A DNA stretch of 64,000 nt from Lutraria lutraria. Its lineage: Eukaryota > Mollusca > Bivalvia > Venerida > Mactridae. Position numbers and translations under genes: made by a program. The notes beneath the pieces were generated by a model, which did no database searches, was not told the DNA's origin, and saw only the letters and a program-made list of their open reading frames with translations. Where the stretch lies: assembly GCA_964023205.1 (NCBI GenBank), contig OZ026850.1, positions 3,184,368 to 3,248,367 of the forward strand, read 5' to 3'. This document shows positions 34,747-48,119 of this stretch, piece after piece (the first letter of the stretch is position 1; every line of letters starts with the position of its first letter).

Positions 34747-34940
34747 TACAGTAGGACCTTAAATTTCTAATACGATTTTTGGACTGCCTAAATTGTTTGG
34801 ATTAGAGAGGTTTTCGGATAAGAAAGGTTCGGATATCAAAAAGTTTTAGCGTATTTTTTTTTTAATCGGGACCTGCAGGTGTGTTCGATTTAGAGGGAAT
34901 TTCATTATAAAAGGGTTTGGATAAGGGAGGTACGACTGTA
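34747..34940 (+). mobile_element. TACAGT-type MITE with ATCCGAA-like interior
   Basis: Ends TACAGTAGGACC and GGTACGACTGTA. The interior repeats GGATAnGnnAGGTT phrases. Similar fragments occur near 35430-35490 and 54430-54490. Confidence 0.45.
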
Positions 34941-35527
34941 TCTCTGCTAAGAGCGCAATTCAAAATCTTCAAAATATTGCTATATGTTGCTTGATAATGA
35001 AGACTTTTATCCTATCTATTGTTTTGGGAATTTTAGGTGACAGTTCAAAATAAATGACCGAAAAGTTTATCATTAGCAGGATTTTTAAGTTTTAATAAGA
35101 TATGCCTGTGAATCGTGCCCACGTCCCGCTTCTCAAGGTTGCTAAAGTAAAGAAATAAAATGAATTACAAAATTTCTTTTCTGATTAGTCTAGCTAGATT
35201 TCCTGTTTATCAGACAGTTTTATGTAAATATATATTCTAAAGTAATTATAACTACAAATAAATGGAAATGTGCTGAGTCAACTGGTTATTCTGCCACTCT
35301 TGAATCTTGCGTTTAATTTAGAAATAACATTGCCCAGATGTCGCCCGATTTCAGTGCTGATAATTATGAGAATATGAGATAAACATTACAAAAACAACAT
35401 TATCATTTCGCTTATTCATGTCTAGTTACGCGAAAACCTTACTTATAAGAATCCCCTCTTATCCAGATACTGTCTTATCCGAATCACACTCATCATGCAA
35501 CTTCTCTAGGAAAATCGACATTTTTGT

Positions 35528-35640
35528 CAAGTTGTCATAAAATGCTATCGCTTGCAATCGACTGGGCTTCGAACCCGGATATTTGGTTAACAAGTCCATC
35601 ACAGTACCCACTTGACCACGGCCGCATTATCTTTTTTGTG
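35528..35640 (-). mobile_element. SINE head fragment, minus strand
   Basis: On the minus strand it reads CGTGGTCAAGTGGGTACTGT, then GGGTTCGAAGCCC, the two internal promoter boxes of a tRNA-derived SINE. The body is missing. Confidence 0.45.
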
Positions 35641-37160
35641 AAACCAGCTGTTTGGGATACTGAACTACCTTCCATATGTAACCATATGATATCATTTTTG
35701 TCTACTCATTTTGCCATTTTGCTCATACTCCAAAATATATTTAGTTATACATGTATTTAGAATAAATAACCAATGACATTTGATGATTAAAAGTTAAGTA
35801 AAGATTGATTTTGTAATTATACAATGCAATGTTATTTATTTGTATATACTAGTATATGTTGTACATATAATGACAATGTACATTGTATACGTCAGTTCTG
35901 TTCTGTTCTGTTCTGTGAATGAAGTAAAAGGATATTGACTTTGATTTGACTTCCACGATATAACTGAAATAACGCTGAAAATGGCGTTAAATCCGAAGAA
36001 ATAATAACATTTGTCATGAATGTACATGATATGAGTGAATAAGAGGACTTTGATTTGACTTGACAAGAAAAACATCTTACTGAACAGATTGAACATGAAA
36101 CTCGTCTATTGGGTCAGGCTAATTGTCATTAATTCATTACACAAGCAATAAGCGATTGACATTTATCTTAATTCATTGACATCTTTATACCAGGCTAAGA
36201 TTTATCACACCGATAAACACGCTTTTTTAATAAACGATTGTTCGATCATGTCCAGCCATGGTCTATACACAATTCTTACATCTGACCAATAACTTTTGGT
36301 TATTTTTTAAAAATGAACAATAGTTCGACTATCCATTGCCGCCACTCGCTCGGTGCGCATGAATTTTAAGGCGGTCCTAAGTATTTTGTATTTACTAGGC
36401 AACTCTGACCCTGAATCAAAGGGCTGGAATCTCAGAGTGTAAAACGTCATATCACACTGCGTGACAGATTTAAGTCCCCTGGCACTATATGTTTCCTGTA
36501 CTCAGTATTTCGGAACCCGACATTACGAGCAAATAAATAACACGTGCATCCACAATTGTAACTTCTCAAAATCTTAAATGATTTGAACTTAACCCCTGTA
36601 TGCAAGAATAGTTCAAGAAAAATCCTTGAAAGGGAAGACCACCGTAAGTCTTGTCAGTTGAAAATTAAAACATCATTAACATCGGAACTATTTGAACTTC
36701 CTTAAAAGTAATTAAATTTCCGCGTTAAAAGGGTTAGCGTATCGCTCCGCCAATAAAAACATGTAGGTAATACCTGAAAAAGTAGTTCTGTAACAGTCGT
36801 ACAAATATTACAAACACATACTTTGACAACAATAAATGACCTAGGTTTGACGTTTTCTATGGACAACTAAGGACAGCTATTGTTGTTGATACACGAAAAA
36901 ATTAGTGTCATATGACAGATATGCATTAAATTAATTGCGAGTTTGATTTCCAAAATGCTCATCGCTTAATTGTCGCCTAATTAGTAACCGAATAACAAGA
37001 AGGCAAAAAGATTAAATGTTTGGTATAAGTCTCGATACGACATTCCGGGAATTGCTGTAAAACGATCACATAAAAATGGTGGTATGGTCACGATACATTG
37101 GGACGGCTATGAACGAACTTTATTACGAACTTAGATATACAATGTAATATCCTCGTTACC

Positions 37161-37558
37161 AATCGTAACTACTCGGGCATTTTCGTAACTATTTCTCGTA
37201 GTTACAAATTTTGGTTTTGTGGTTTCCGGTCATTACTTTTTAAACACTAGGCACTCGTTTTCTAGAATCATTCCCAGAATTACAGACTTTCAAACGTCTT
37301 AATAATTTGCGATTGATAAAATTGGCATCGTGTTCCCTTTGAAAGAGAAAAAGGTTGTTTACATCGTTGGATTCCCTGGTTAGCCATGATGGAAAGTAAA
37401 CTGGTTCCCGTTGACTTGTGTGTACAAAGCCTCTTTGGTGCACTGCACCATTGAACCAGTTTAGATGGAAAGTAGCCCTTGAACAACAAAAACAAAATGG
37501 CGGCCTGCCTTTTATGTCTGAGGCACCTTCTTTAGACAAACGCCGAGGAGTTCTGATT
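37161..37558 (+). mobile_element. MITE-400 family, copy b with nested insertion
   Basis: Left end AATCGTAACTACTCGGGC, right end CGCCGAGGAGTTCTGATT. It matches copy a along its length but is interrupted at 37397-37463 by the small palindromic element with its 9-bp duplication. The order of events is therefore readable: this repeat first, the small element later. Confidence 0.65.
37397..37463. mobile_element. 67-bp palindromic MITE, second copy, nested in another repeat
   Basis: Starts TAAACTGGTTCCCGTTGACT and ends GAACCAGTTTA. It is flanked by exact 9-bp direct repeats GATGGAAAG (37388-37396 and 37464-37472). It sits inside the 400-bp repeat at 37161-37558 and splits a phrase intact in the copies at 10522-10866 and 45682-45976. 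A decayed third copy appears near 39827-39876, and partial ends near 7996 and 8275. Confidence 0.75.
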
Positions 37559-37744
37559 GTCTCGTCTCATAAAAATGGTACCCGTTACATGAACTTAACT
37601 GATCGATAATATTCGAACTTAGCAAGAAACAACAGAAACCAGTCGAGGCATCGATAAATAATTAAATATTAATATGTTGAACGCGGTATTTTATATTAAT
37701 ATCGCTTGCATAGGTTTTAGCATAAGGAGAAAAAATTATCAACA

Positions 37745-37970
37745 AAATTGAATGTATTTTCTTTTTTTTTCATTCGGCTCTTTGTTCGTGTTTTTTACTA
37801 AAATGACTATTTCGTGGGGACATAAATTCGTTGACTTTGATTTTAGAAAAAAAAACTTATCTCTACATTTAAATTCGTGGGGATTTGATTTCGTGGGTGA
37901 GCCGACCCAAGAAATCCTCGAAATTAAATCCCCAGCGAAAATTAATGATTCCACAGTACTAAGCAGTAAC
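37745..37970 (-). mobile_element. TTTCGTGG-rich MITE, copy 1
   Basis: A 200-bp foldback-like repeat rich in TTCGTGGGGATTT and its complement, with CATTTTAGTAAAAA and GGCTC phrases. The other copies, 39065-39262 and 51232-51445, are in the opposite orientation. Ends approximate TACTGTGGAATCATTAATTT and AATACAGTA. Confidence 0.55.
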
Positions 37971-39064
37971 ATGTTATAAAACGTAAACTTCACCATTATT
38001 CTATATAAAGTTATTAAACGATTAAGGTTTGAAAGTGACACTATTTTACCTTCCTTGAAAGTTTTACTGTAAGCTATCATTTTCAAATGATGAAATCGTA
38101 GTTATATTTTATCCGTTGATAAAATATAGCCAAGGGTTAGGCTGTGCAAGAGTTAAATCGCACGTGTAAGTTAACTTGTAAGTGTTTAAACATTAACTTT
38201 TAGTATTCAACTCGTGTGAAAACGTTTTATGTTCATCGTCAAATGACATTGCACCAGGAATAAATCCATTTTAACGAAAATTTATGACTCAGCCACTGGT
38301 GCTCATGAGTACGGAAATTAGGTCCCACTTCTACGAACAAAAATTAGTAGAAACTCAATTACGGACTCCAGTGTTTTGTCTGTTAAGAAATCTTGTGTTT
38401 CTGAACAGAAATAATATTACGATTTGATTTCTTATTTACTAAGAACAAAACCTAATTCCAATAACAGACTCAAATCATTTTTATCGAAATCGAGAGGTTG
38501 AAATAGTGGGAAACTGTTACTAGACCATCTTCGTACCTTTTTAATATTACATTCTGTATTTCAAACAACAAAAACAGAGAAATGTATGATTTGATCAATA
38601 AGTTGAGTTTACACAAAACCTTTTTTGCGAATAATTGAAAAAAGTTCAAATATCCCGTAGAATAAATGCGTATCTAGGATAAGTATCGAAGAAATAACGA
38701 TAAGTGATCAATTCTGTTTTTTAAAATACATGCATCAACATTTATAGTACTATTGAACATAATTATACGTTACAAGTACAGTATTTTATAAATACATTGA
38801 TAATAACTTATAATAATGATGATATTAATATACCATGTACGTGAAACCCCCCTGATACGAAGATCGCCTTACCTCAGGGGTGTTTCTAGTTAACCGATTT
38901 ACCCCCTAATATTCCCCAAGGGGCCGCGACCCTAAACTTTTTTATTAGCCCGAGGAACATTTTATTAATACTATATCCTTTTTTTACATTTCCGTATGTT
39001 TTCAAGAGCAAAACAGACCGCGCCGACCTACCTGAGTCATTTTTTTAATGAAATTGTAATCAGA

Positions 39065-39262
39065 AACAAACAATCATTCATTTTCGTTGAGGATTTGATT
39101 TCGTGGATTTCGTGGGTTGGCTCATCCACGAAATAAAATCCCCACGAATTAAGATGCAGAGATATGGCATTTCTTTTCAAAAATCAAAATCCTCACGAAA
39201 AAGCCATTTTAGTAAAAACAACGAAAATTGAGCCGAACGAAAGAAATGAAAATACAGTATTT
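39065..39262 (+). mobile_element. TTTCGTGG-rich MITE, copy 2
   Basis: Same family: ATTTTCGTTGAGGATTTG, TCATCCACGAAATAAAATCC, GCCATTTTAGTAAAAACAAC, AATTGAGCCGAACGAAAG. It ends ATACAGTA. Confidence 0.55.
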
Positions 39263-40584
39263 GATATGTTTTCCATAACTGGATAATTTTTCTCTGTACG
39301 TCAATTTGACTATAAGACCACCCCGGTATTAAGACCATTCAATTTAGTCTCAAAGGTTAAAGGCGGCTTCAGTATCGAGGTTAACCTGATTTTTATTTTG
39401 CTCAGCATTTAGCTGATAAGCCACGCAGACGCTATATGAGCAGATTTTAATCTAGCAATTTAGTTTCACGAGACGTCAAGTTAGATCCAGTATATTCACA
39501 TCAAAAGATGTTTTGCGTGTGTGTAAGTGGCCTCTCATATCAAAAGAAATGAATGTTTCGTGCAAGCGTAAACATTATTCATGCATTTGTAGTTGTTTAC
39601 AGATAAAATGCAGGCAAAAAATGCATCACTCAGTAGTCAGGCCAGCTTTAAAAATTATTGGTTAGCAGTCGAGTGTTCGACCCATAAAAATCTCCTAACC
39701 CCAAAAATATTAATGATTTTGACACACACACAAATCCTTCTTTATTCCAGTCTTTCGACGTCAGTATATGATTACTTGTATATCGTAAACTACAATTAAA
39801 AATCAAAGTACTGAAAGTACTCATGGAAACTGAATTTTACGTTGACTTGCACTGCAACTTGGAACGGGGACTACTTTAACAATAGTTTGCATGGCGGATG
39901 TAGAAAAATGTAGTACTTTGGTCCTCAGCGAATGACTGCTATGGAAAGCTGAACTTCCAATAATGTCTACCGTTCTACCCACAGTTTAAAGTTTTGGTCC
40001 CGTAAACATAAAACATGGCTTTTATGTATCAGTTTATGCTTCAATAATCACCAAATGCAAACAAAAAATCGTTTCTTAATCAAGTTTTCTAGAGTCACAC
40101 TTAATAAGAAAATTAATGACACACGACATCGACCAAACTGCAAAATGTCTACTGATTTTAATGATGTAAATTTTATACAGTACTCGAATTATTTACATGT
40201 ATTGTAAATTGTAAAACTGCTGCTTACAGTTGACGGTTTATTGTTACACTCAGCACATGATAGTATGACACATGATAAAAGAACTATAGACAGTATGTGT
40301 TTATATAAAAACGATGTGTTGGCAATACATGTATACATGTAATAACAAAATGATAAAATGCAAAGTAAATAAACATGTATTGCGCTAAGTTAAAAGCTGT
40401 CCAAAAACAAGAGCTGCTTACAGATTTCCGTCTTAAGAAGTGAATCTTTTAATATTTTGCGTATAGCAATTTCAGTGATTTAACCTTTTGGGTGTTTAAG
40501 AGTCAAACATGTTTTATATTCTTTCTTTACGGGTCAAGACCACCCCATCATAACGGCCGTTTAATATTTTTTCAAACAATTTAT

Positions 40585-40835
40585 TGATTTCTTCGGATTT
40601 AACTCAGTTCAGTTATATCGTGACAGGTAGTTGTCCTAACCAGCTTCTCCGGGCTGCACTTAGGCCTTTACTGACCTCATTATATCTACAACCAAGCTAT
40701 ACCTGACATAATTCAGAGATGGAGGACAATTTCAAATTTGTCACGGACTGTATGAACCTCGCCCTGGATTCGAACTCATAACCTCTTGATCAGTAGACCA
40801 ACACTTCAACCACTGATTTAACCGGACAGGCTTAA
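40585..40835 (-). mobile_element. SINE, minus strand, near full length
   Basis: On the minus strand: a head with CAGTGGTTGAAGTGTTGGTC and GAGTTCGAATCCAGG, then a body with AATTATGTCAGGTATAG, and the tail TCACGATATAACTGAACTGA then GTTAAATCCGAAGAAAT. Confidence 0.55.
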
Positions 40836-41161
40836 ATCTTTCCTAAGCATTCTCACTTGATTATGAAACCAACTAAATACCAAGGGTCTAAAAGGGTCGT
40901 CTAATATCCGGGTTTTGCTGTACTTGATATCCTCGTCACGGTAATGATTTGAAACGCAATATTGGGAAAATATCTGTTTAATTTGTTTACACTCCAACGA
41001 ATTAAGAAATCAACAAACCAAGACCGACTGAATTATTACATAAATATAATTATTTATATAAGAAATCGTGACAAATCTGTGGTCTATGTAATTTCATGTT
41101 ATTTTATCTTATATTAGCAGTATATTTTCAATTTCTAGTTTAAATTTAAGAAAAAATATTT

Positions 41162-41262
41162 AAACCTGTAAACAAAGCCTATCATTGAGAAAGACATAAT
41201 ATGACCTTTAATGACAGGATGGCCTTTATTCGGAAGTGACCGCTAACATAGGTTTGATTGTA
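41162..41262 (+). mobile_element. TACAGT-type MITE, 5' truncated
   Basis: Shares AACCTGTAAACAAAGCC and GGCCTTTATTCGGAAGTGAC with the two copies at 54551-54926. It ends AGGTTTGATTGTA. Confidence 0.45.
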
Positions 41263-41597
41263 CCTATATTCAAGTTTAATGTGTCATTTATGATATAATA
41301 TGACCTGTCTGTTTTCTGTTTAAAACAAACCAGAACTTAACATATTCTTCACAAACCATCAGTCCTTTTTAGAAGCGGAAGCGATGCTGATACACCTAGT
41401 TTTCAACTTACAATCACATGACGCCTCTTATCCATACATTCGCGTTGAAAAATAGTACCACTTGCTGTATAAGTTTTGATACAAGCTAGATATATTGCAG
41501 GATTGTGCTGATTTTGAAAGCAACATTGTTTTGGCAATTTAATTGTAAAACTAACAAGTCATGACTATCCGATAGATTTTGGTATTAGTGAATCGGG

Positions 41598-41790
41598 ATG
41601 AACGGTGGTCGATTGGTAACGCGCTGAACTACTAAACGAACGGCCGAATCTCGGGTCCACCTTTCAACATTTAAGGGATGCCTTTTCAGTGTACCAATGC
41701 CAACTACCGAGTCAAGTATTGTGTTGGAAACGGGACGAGGTATGTATTGGTGCTTTACACCGAGCACGATGAAGAACCAGGAAAACCTGT
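41598..41790 (+). mobile_element. tRNA-derived SINE, second family
   Basis: Head GGTGGTCGATTGGTAACGCG with a decayed B box (TCTCGGGTCCACC), then the body TGCCAACTACCGAGTCAAGT and TGCTTTACACCGAGCACGAT shared with 34362-34575. Confidence 0.5.
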
Positions 41791-42133
41791 ATCTTATCCC
41801 CCTCTCTCATTAGGGCGGTTCGATTGGACTCTTGTAAGAAGAGAATACACCGGCTAGAAGAGCTCAGAAGAGAAATCCAATCGAACGCAATTGCAGCCGA
41901 AATGTCTGCATCCGAATATTAGGTAAACCGTCAAACTAATATTCTTTAAACCTTGTGGATAAACTAATGCACACTCTGACATTGTAAACAATGCTGTTTG
42001 GTCATGTGACAAATGTCTCTTCCATCTCTTCTAACCATCAGGCGGAACAGATAGAAGAGCTTCTAAAATTATCGAACAGTTTGGAAGAGCTCTGCCTCTT
42101 CCGGCAGCTCTTCCGTTTGACCGATCGAACCAG

Positions 42134-42135
<2 letters not shown>

Positions 42136-42191
<56 letters not shown>
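42136..42191. repeat. (CT)n microsatellite
   Basis: An uninterrupted run of CT dinucleotides of about 56 bases. It yields a false open frame of Leu-Ser repeats. Confidence 0.9.
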
Positions 42192-42193
<2 letters not shown>

Positions 42194-43334
42194 AGGGCGG
42201 CCCTATGTAATGACCATAGCTGTCAAATGCAGGGTCGTTAAACAACTGATAAACATTAGTGAATCATCTTTTAATTGCAGTCACGGTTTCAGTTACCTAC
42301 GACAGTGAGTTCTATGGCCATGTCTGAGGTTATAAAACTTGAGAACGATCTCCGAGATCAAATCTCAAAGTCTATTCTCAAAGTATCATAGTTGAACAGA
42401 TAGTGTTTATTAATGTTTAAATACATATTCAACATGAAAAACTAGACAAGATATATGAGCTTGGAGTCCGATCTCAAGTTTTATAACTTCAGAACCAGTG
42501 CTGCTGGGTAACTTACTAAATCACGTGAGATCGATCCCAAACCTGAATTAATATACAAATTGAGACTGTTAAATTATTAAAGGTAAATAATATCAGTAAA
42601 AAATTGAAACCATGTCAAAAACGTTAAAATACAAGGATAACACAAAAAAGGAAGTAAATCCTTATTTCCATTGTTGTCCTTTATAAAATTATATGTAAAT
42701 AACCAAGAAAACAACACAAATTACATTAATATGAAAAAATAATACAAATTTATCTTAGAGATAATTATTATCACAGAATAAAATTACTATCACAGAATTT
42801 ACGTCATTATCTAAGAATTAAATTACGATCATGTAGAAATTAAATTTACGAATGTATAAGGCGTATAAATATGTTTGATTCATGTTACATGCTCATTAGT
42901 AACAGGGTTGGTAGGTAAGGTAAAGGCATTTGTTTGAGCGTGCGGATTGATAAAAAGGTAAGACAGCGAATGTACCATTTATTGGACCTAAAAAAGCCTA
43001 CGATCGCTGGGAAAATTATGGAGGGCCGCGTGACAAGAAACAAACATTTTACACATGATATACAAAATGTACCAAAATGGTTTGCGGAAATTTTCAGCTT
43101 ATCTAGCATCAGACACATAGACATATCTGCTAGAATCGATATTTTTATCCATGCAATCTTGAACTATGTTTGTGACATTTTGCGGTTGCATTTATTGTTT
43201 CTCTCCCACAGGCTATTGTTCGTTTTCGTGGTGAGGGTTGTTTCAGTTTTTACAGGAAATTTTGTTAAAACTGATGTTGTTCTGGTGATACCAATATAGT
43301 GCTGTTATTTTTGTTAGTGTGTGGTGGTTGTAAT

Positions 43335-43566
43335 GTTTAATGGTGTCAAGTCTTTGCTGTTGTTTCATTTATTTCTGTTGTTGTGTGGTGATGACGTCAA
43401 TGATTATTGTAGCTATGGTAGTGCTAATGGTGACAGCACTGTTGCTTATGTTGATGTTACTGCAACACGGTCTTTTTGGCATTGGTGCTTGTGGTGGTGA
43501 TGATGATGATAGTGCCGCTGATGTTGTTGTTGTAATCATTGGTGGTGTTGCTTGCTGATGCTGCTA

Positions 43567-43605
<39 letters not shown>

Positions 43606-43765
43606 ATTTTCAGTTGTCATTGTTGTTGATGCTGTTGCTGATGTTAGTGATAGTCGTACAGCTGCATTTTAGTTGTTGTTGGTTTTTTGTAATCGTTTTG
43701 ATAGTGTTGTTATTTTTGTAATTGTTTTTGTTGGTGGTGGTGTGATAGTGTTGCTTAACAGTGGT
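43335..43765 (+). repeat. Cryptic TGN trinucleotide region
   Basis: Over 400 bases dominated by GTTGTT, GGTGGT, GATGATGAT and GCTGCTGCT runs. Open frames on both strands here are hydrophobic or Asn-rich low-complexity by-products and are not annotated as genes. Confidence 0.7.
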
Positions 43766-44489
43766 GATTACTGAACAGTGCATAAACCATAACGTGAATT
43801 TAAATATCAAAAGTCACCGAGAATTAAAAGCGCGACCCGATTTAGGATTACACATGTAATTAGATCTCTTTACGTAGTAAAAATACAAAGTTGACAAATG
43901 TTGTAGTGTTGACGAAAATGATTAAATGATCGCGATCGAGGTTGTGAAAGTTAACGATAAATAGTATACATCAGCTGTAGGTGTTCATAATGAGTAAAAC
44001 TTCTTTATGACTTCAATAAAATACTGTTCATACCCCCAGAATAAAGAAAAAATGAAGAAACAAAAAATCTACAAAAATGAAAATTTCTGTACATATACCT
44101 TGTTTAATTCAAAATATCCATTTAAAATGTCGGTCCTTGTTTCCGCGTTAATATCCCAAGGCACATTTACGTTAGACATTAACAATTTTATCTGAAGATT
44201 TTCGAGTTTACGTCTACATGCTTACACCAGTCAAACGACAATAAAACATTTATAACTTCTAAATGAATGTAGGCGAAAGATATTTTGACAAGCGGGTTAA
44301 GTCAAGCGTCCCTGATGAGTCAAGTGAAGCGCCCACTTGATCATGAACGATATCCTATGGATGTATGGTTTCATTATAAAAAAAACTTAGAACTATGACA
44401 CCTTAATAATTTATGTCTCGTGTTTCTGAAAATAACTTTTGTTTACACATACTGTACAAGCATTTATTTATTTATTTGCAATTTGTATA

Positions 44490-44676
44490 CATTCACTCAC
44501 TCGATCACTCGCTCGCTCGCACGCTCGCTCAGTCAATCAACCAGTCAATCACTCATTAATAAATTCAATCAATAAAATAATGCATCAATCAACAAATCAC
44601 TCACTCGCACATCAATCATTCATTAATTCAATCTAACAGTCAATCAGTCAGTCAGTCAGTCAGTCAGTCAGTCAGA
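44490..44676 (+). repeat. TCAN tetranucleotide tract ending in (CAGT)n
   Basis: Irregular CACTCACTCGATCACTCGCT-type repeats over 150 bases, passing into a clean (CAGT)n run at 44638-44676. Confidence 0.75.
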
Positions 44677-45216
44677 ATACGTGTCAAAGCTGTCATTGAC
44701 TAGCAACTGCAAATAAGACTTGGGAGTCACCAAACAGCATTCATTTAAAGTCCATGTACATGTATTCCTTTTTTGCCCCTCCCCCGAAAAAACATAACCT
44801 TAGCCAAAAAGAAAATATTTCAAATATACTCGTAGCTAACACTCAAATATGTAATCTGTATGCACGAGCGCACGGTATTCTGAATAAATCCACTTTTTAA
44901 AACATCAATTACTTAAACCGAATGCCTCATTAAAGTATTAAATGTTATCGCATGAAGTTTTCTACGAAATCCTGTTATGCAAATATAACTTGATATTAAA
45001 AAACGATATAGCTTTTCTTTAGTGCAATGGGCACCAATACGATTTCGTACAAGGGACCTGAATTGGTATTTTATCAAAACCGTCGACTCATGGCGTTTTG
45101 CATTTGACTTCTATGCGTACTGTTATTAATAACTTATTTTGTTATGTGCTTAATTAAGAAAACAAAATCATTTTTACCTTTAATACAATAAAATATTTGT
45201 TTAATTGCAAAATTAA

Positions 45217-45292
45217 AGGGAGGGAGAGAAAGAGAGAGAGAGGCGAAGAAAGAGAGGCGAAGAAAGAGGGAGGGAGGGAGAGGGGGGGGGGA
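45217..45292 (+). repeat. Purine (GA/GGGA) tract
   Basis: About 75 bases of almost pure purine on the plus strand (GGGAGGGAGAGAAAGAGAGA), ending in a run of G. Confidence 0.7.
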
Positions 45293-45681
45293 AACTCCGC
45301 CCCATGACACTCTTCAAGTATTAGCTACACTTGGACAGTCGCGCAAATTATGATTTACAAACGTCTTGATACAGTTGAGACCACTGGAGGTCAAGGACTC
45401 TACACAATGCTCGTTATGCCTTAAATAAACTTGCAGTATGTAAGCACTATTGAAATAAGATCACAACAATTGAACTTTGTACATGATGTTTTCTATATTT
45501 GATCTCAGTCATCGAGGAGCACCACCATGCCTCATGCTGACAAAGATTATTGTTTGTCAAATTTCAGGAAATGAAACTCTGTGACTTTTAAAAATCCTCA
45601 GGTCCAAATCAGCGCAAGCGCTGAAACAAATATACTTCAAATACACCATGAGTAAACAAAGAAGTAATAACTTATGAACTC

Positions 45682-45976
45682 AATCGGAACTCCTCGGGCG
45701 TTCGTCTAAAGAAAAGTGTCTAGGACATAATTAATAGGCAGGCCGCCATTTTGTTGTTGTTGTTCCCGGGCTACTTTCCATCATGGCTGACCTTGGGAAT
45801 ACAAAGATGGAAACAACAAGTTTCTCTTTCAATAGGAACTTGATGCCCTATCTATCAATAGCGAACGATAAACACGTTTGAAAGTCTGTAAGAATGATTT
45901 TTGAAAACGAGTATTTGAAAAAAATAGTGACCAGAAACCGCATAACCTTACATGCACTTATGTACGAGTTACGATT
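45682..45976 (-). mobile_element. MITE-400 family, copy c
   Basis: Inverse orientation to copies a and b: starts AATCGGAACTCCTCGGGCGT, contains GGCCGCCATTTTGTTGTTG and GATGGAAACAACAAGTTTCT, and ends near GAGTTACGATT. It lacks the nested palindromic element, so it shows the uninterrupted form. Confidence 0.6.
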
Positions 45977-46157
45977 GCTACGAACTATGATACGGATTGC
46001 TAGATCCAACATTCTTGTCGCACTATATCAACCAGTGTCATTTGGTGACCTTTTCTGCTTTAACGGAATCGTACATCTTGTAATAATCACCGACATTCCG
46101 CAAGCTAGGTGGGCAGAATTCTCATAATATGAAATATGTCTAGTCCAGGGTGTAATT

Positions 46158-46446
46158 CGGTCGGCGGTCATGGTCCATTGCTTGATTTGTAAGCTAGCGA
46201 TCCGGGTTCGACTCCCGGTAGCGTTAGGTCATTAGGGTCCGTTCATGAAATTTTGACAACTACATTGTATATCGATTTTCCTTCAATTGTGGAGAATTTG
46301 TCGGTTCCTAGTGGGAGGGTATGTTAATACTGGTTAGGATATAGTCCATGGAAAAAAGGTTAAGTTAACTGGTAGCGTGTATAACTGAAAAATTGTTGAA
46401 AAGCGGCGTTCAACTTGAATGAATGAATGAATGAATGAATGAATGA
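46158..46446 (+). mobile_element. Near full-length SINE with (GAAT)n tail
   Basis: Head GTCGGCGGTCATGGTCCATT and B box GGGTTCGACTCCCGG, which is intact. Body GTCGGTTCCTAGTGGGAGGG, ACTGGTTAGGATATAGTCCA. Tail TGTTGAAAAGCGGCGTTCAA then (GAAT)n at 46419-46446. This is the best-preserved copy in the window. Confidence 0.7.
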
Positions 46447-47340
46447 GGGCGGAATTCGAACCCAGAGCGATGATGAGGACCAAGTGATTTCTAGTCTGAT
46501 ACCATTACTACTCGATAATCGAGGGCCCTAGATTCGATTTAACATATGTGTACATGTGCAGTTAAATTTGAATAGACGACAATTTTTAAAAAAGTAAAAT
46601 ACTGAATCGGTAACTTTGCGGCTAACGTTGTTTATATGATACGCCAATAAAGGACGTGGTCATATTTCACCTTTCTCCTTCTAGTGGACGTCGTTCGCAG
46701 AACTGATGACGATTTGCATGTCCAAGCACTAATTTGGTTACTATGGTAAACCTTTTAAAAATATAAAATATTGATGATGTCGGCGTAATCGTTAGATCTA
46801 AAATATTTATTTTATCAGCCAAGTAAACAATTTACCCGATGAGAAATTCATTGTATAATATGAATGTATGGTAATACTAAAAGCAAATATAATGTTCCAA
46901 ATATTGTATAGTATTTGCTAAATCGGTGATACAGTAAATTTTGAATCATTCGAAAAAAATCATCTCTTAATTAATAGGTTTTACATCGACAGTATAAAGT
47001 CCGTCCTTCCGTCTCGCCGTCCGTTACTCCGTCTGTCCGGTCGGTCTTTCTTGTTTTATAACACTACAGTCAATCTTGCGTATTTAAAGACCACCATTCT
47101 GAAGAAAATTATACAGTTAATACTTTCATTTAGGGCTGTTTAAAAGCAAAGAAAACTAATACAAAATGTAGTCCCTACAAACACGTACAGCTGGTCTTTA
47201 CCCATAGTAGGAAAATTGCCATGTTTGTGGTCATGGTGTTGTGGTGTTTTCAGTGTTTACTGTTTGTTGTGGTTCTGGTGTTAGTAATGTGGTGATGTCA
47301 AGTTTCTAAAGGCGAAACTCAAAGTGCGAACGTATTTAGG

Positions 47341-47703
47341 AACGAATCCTACCTTGTGTTCTAACTAAGCGTTTGTCAAAAGAAATGTGCTTCGAACATG
47401 ATAGGCTGGCCGCCATTTTGTAGGTGTTGTTTACGGAGTACTTTCCATCAAGACTTACCCTGTGAATTCAACGATGGAAACAACCTGTTTCTCTTACAAT
47501 GGGAACTGGATACCCATTTTATCAATCGCGAACGATAAAAACGTTTGAAGGTCAGTAATTTCGAGAAGGATTCTTGAAAACGAGTACGTGTATGTAGTTT
47601 TGAAAACTTATATATATAGTGGCCGGAAAATCAAACTTTGCAACCCTACACTTAGGTACGAGGCGTATTTCTCAGTTACGGAAATGCCCGAATAGTTACG
47701 ATT
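47341..47703 (-). mobile_element. MITE-400 family, copy d
   Basis: Shares GGCCGCCATTTTGTAGGTG, GTACTTTCCATCAAG and GATGGAAACAACCTGTTTCT with copy c and ends CCCGAATAGTTACGATT. The left end is decayed. Confidence 0.55.
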
Positions 47704-48119
47704 GCTAACAAAAGTATCTTAAGAAAAGAAGTTTTTCGCCCCACTTTACCGATTTTTTTTATCACGTAACCTTAAACGTGGCAAGTTTTAGCCTTATCAT
47801 ATCATCGTGATCCACGGTAGAAGACAAAGATCGCGATTATGGCAAAGTTCTTCAGCGATTAAGTATTGTCACCAAATGTTAAATTCAAACAGACACTTGG
47901 TGTGTACGCGCTTGCTCCACCACACGCAATTATGAGTCAGGCCGACTTTCAGACATCTTGCCCGAAGGACAATGTATGAACAGGCCAATTAATTTCGAGC
48001 AAAATTCAAGTATTCAAATGCCTTAGTGCAATTGTTTATCTTTAGACAACGTCCCATCACAGAACATTCTCGAAAACCTATATAAGGACGTTGAATTGAA
48101 TTGCTTAGTTATTTGCATA

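Noticed and set aside
41991..42308. 105-codon frame with Leu-Ser repeats
   Set aside because: Generated by the (CT)n run.
42934..43299. 121-codon frame as a gene
   Set aside because: No family recognised, hydrophobic low-complexity end, runs into the TGN-repeat region, no splice or promoter support.
43340..43810. Open frames of Val/Leu/Asp or Asn/Thr repeats on both strands
   Set aside because: By-products of GTT/GAT/GCT simple repeats.
44490..44676. CRISPR-like repeat array
   Set aside because: Simple tetranucleotide repeat with no spacers; the genome is animal.
45894..46127. 77-codon frame
   Set aside because: Its first part lies in MITE-400 copy c; no conserved content.
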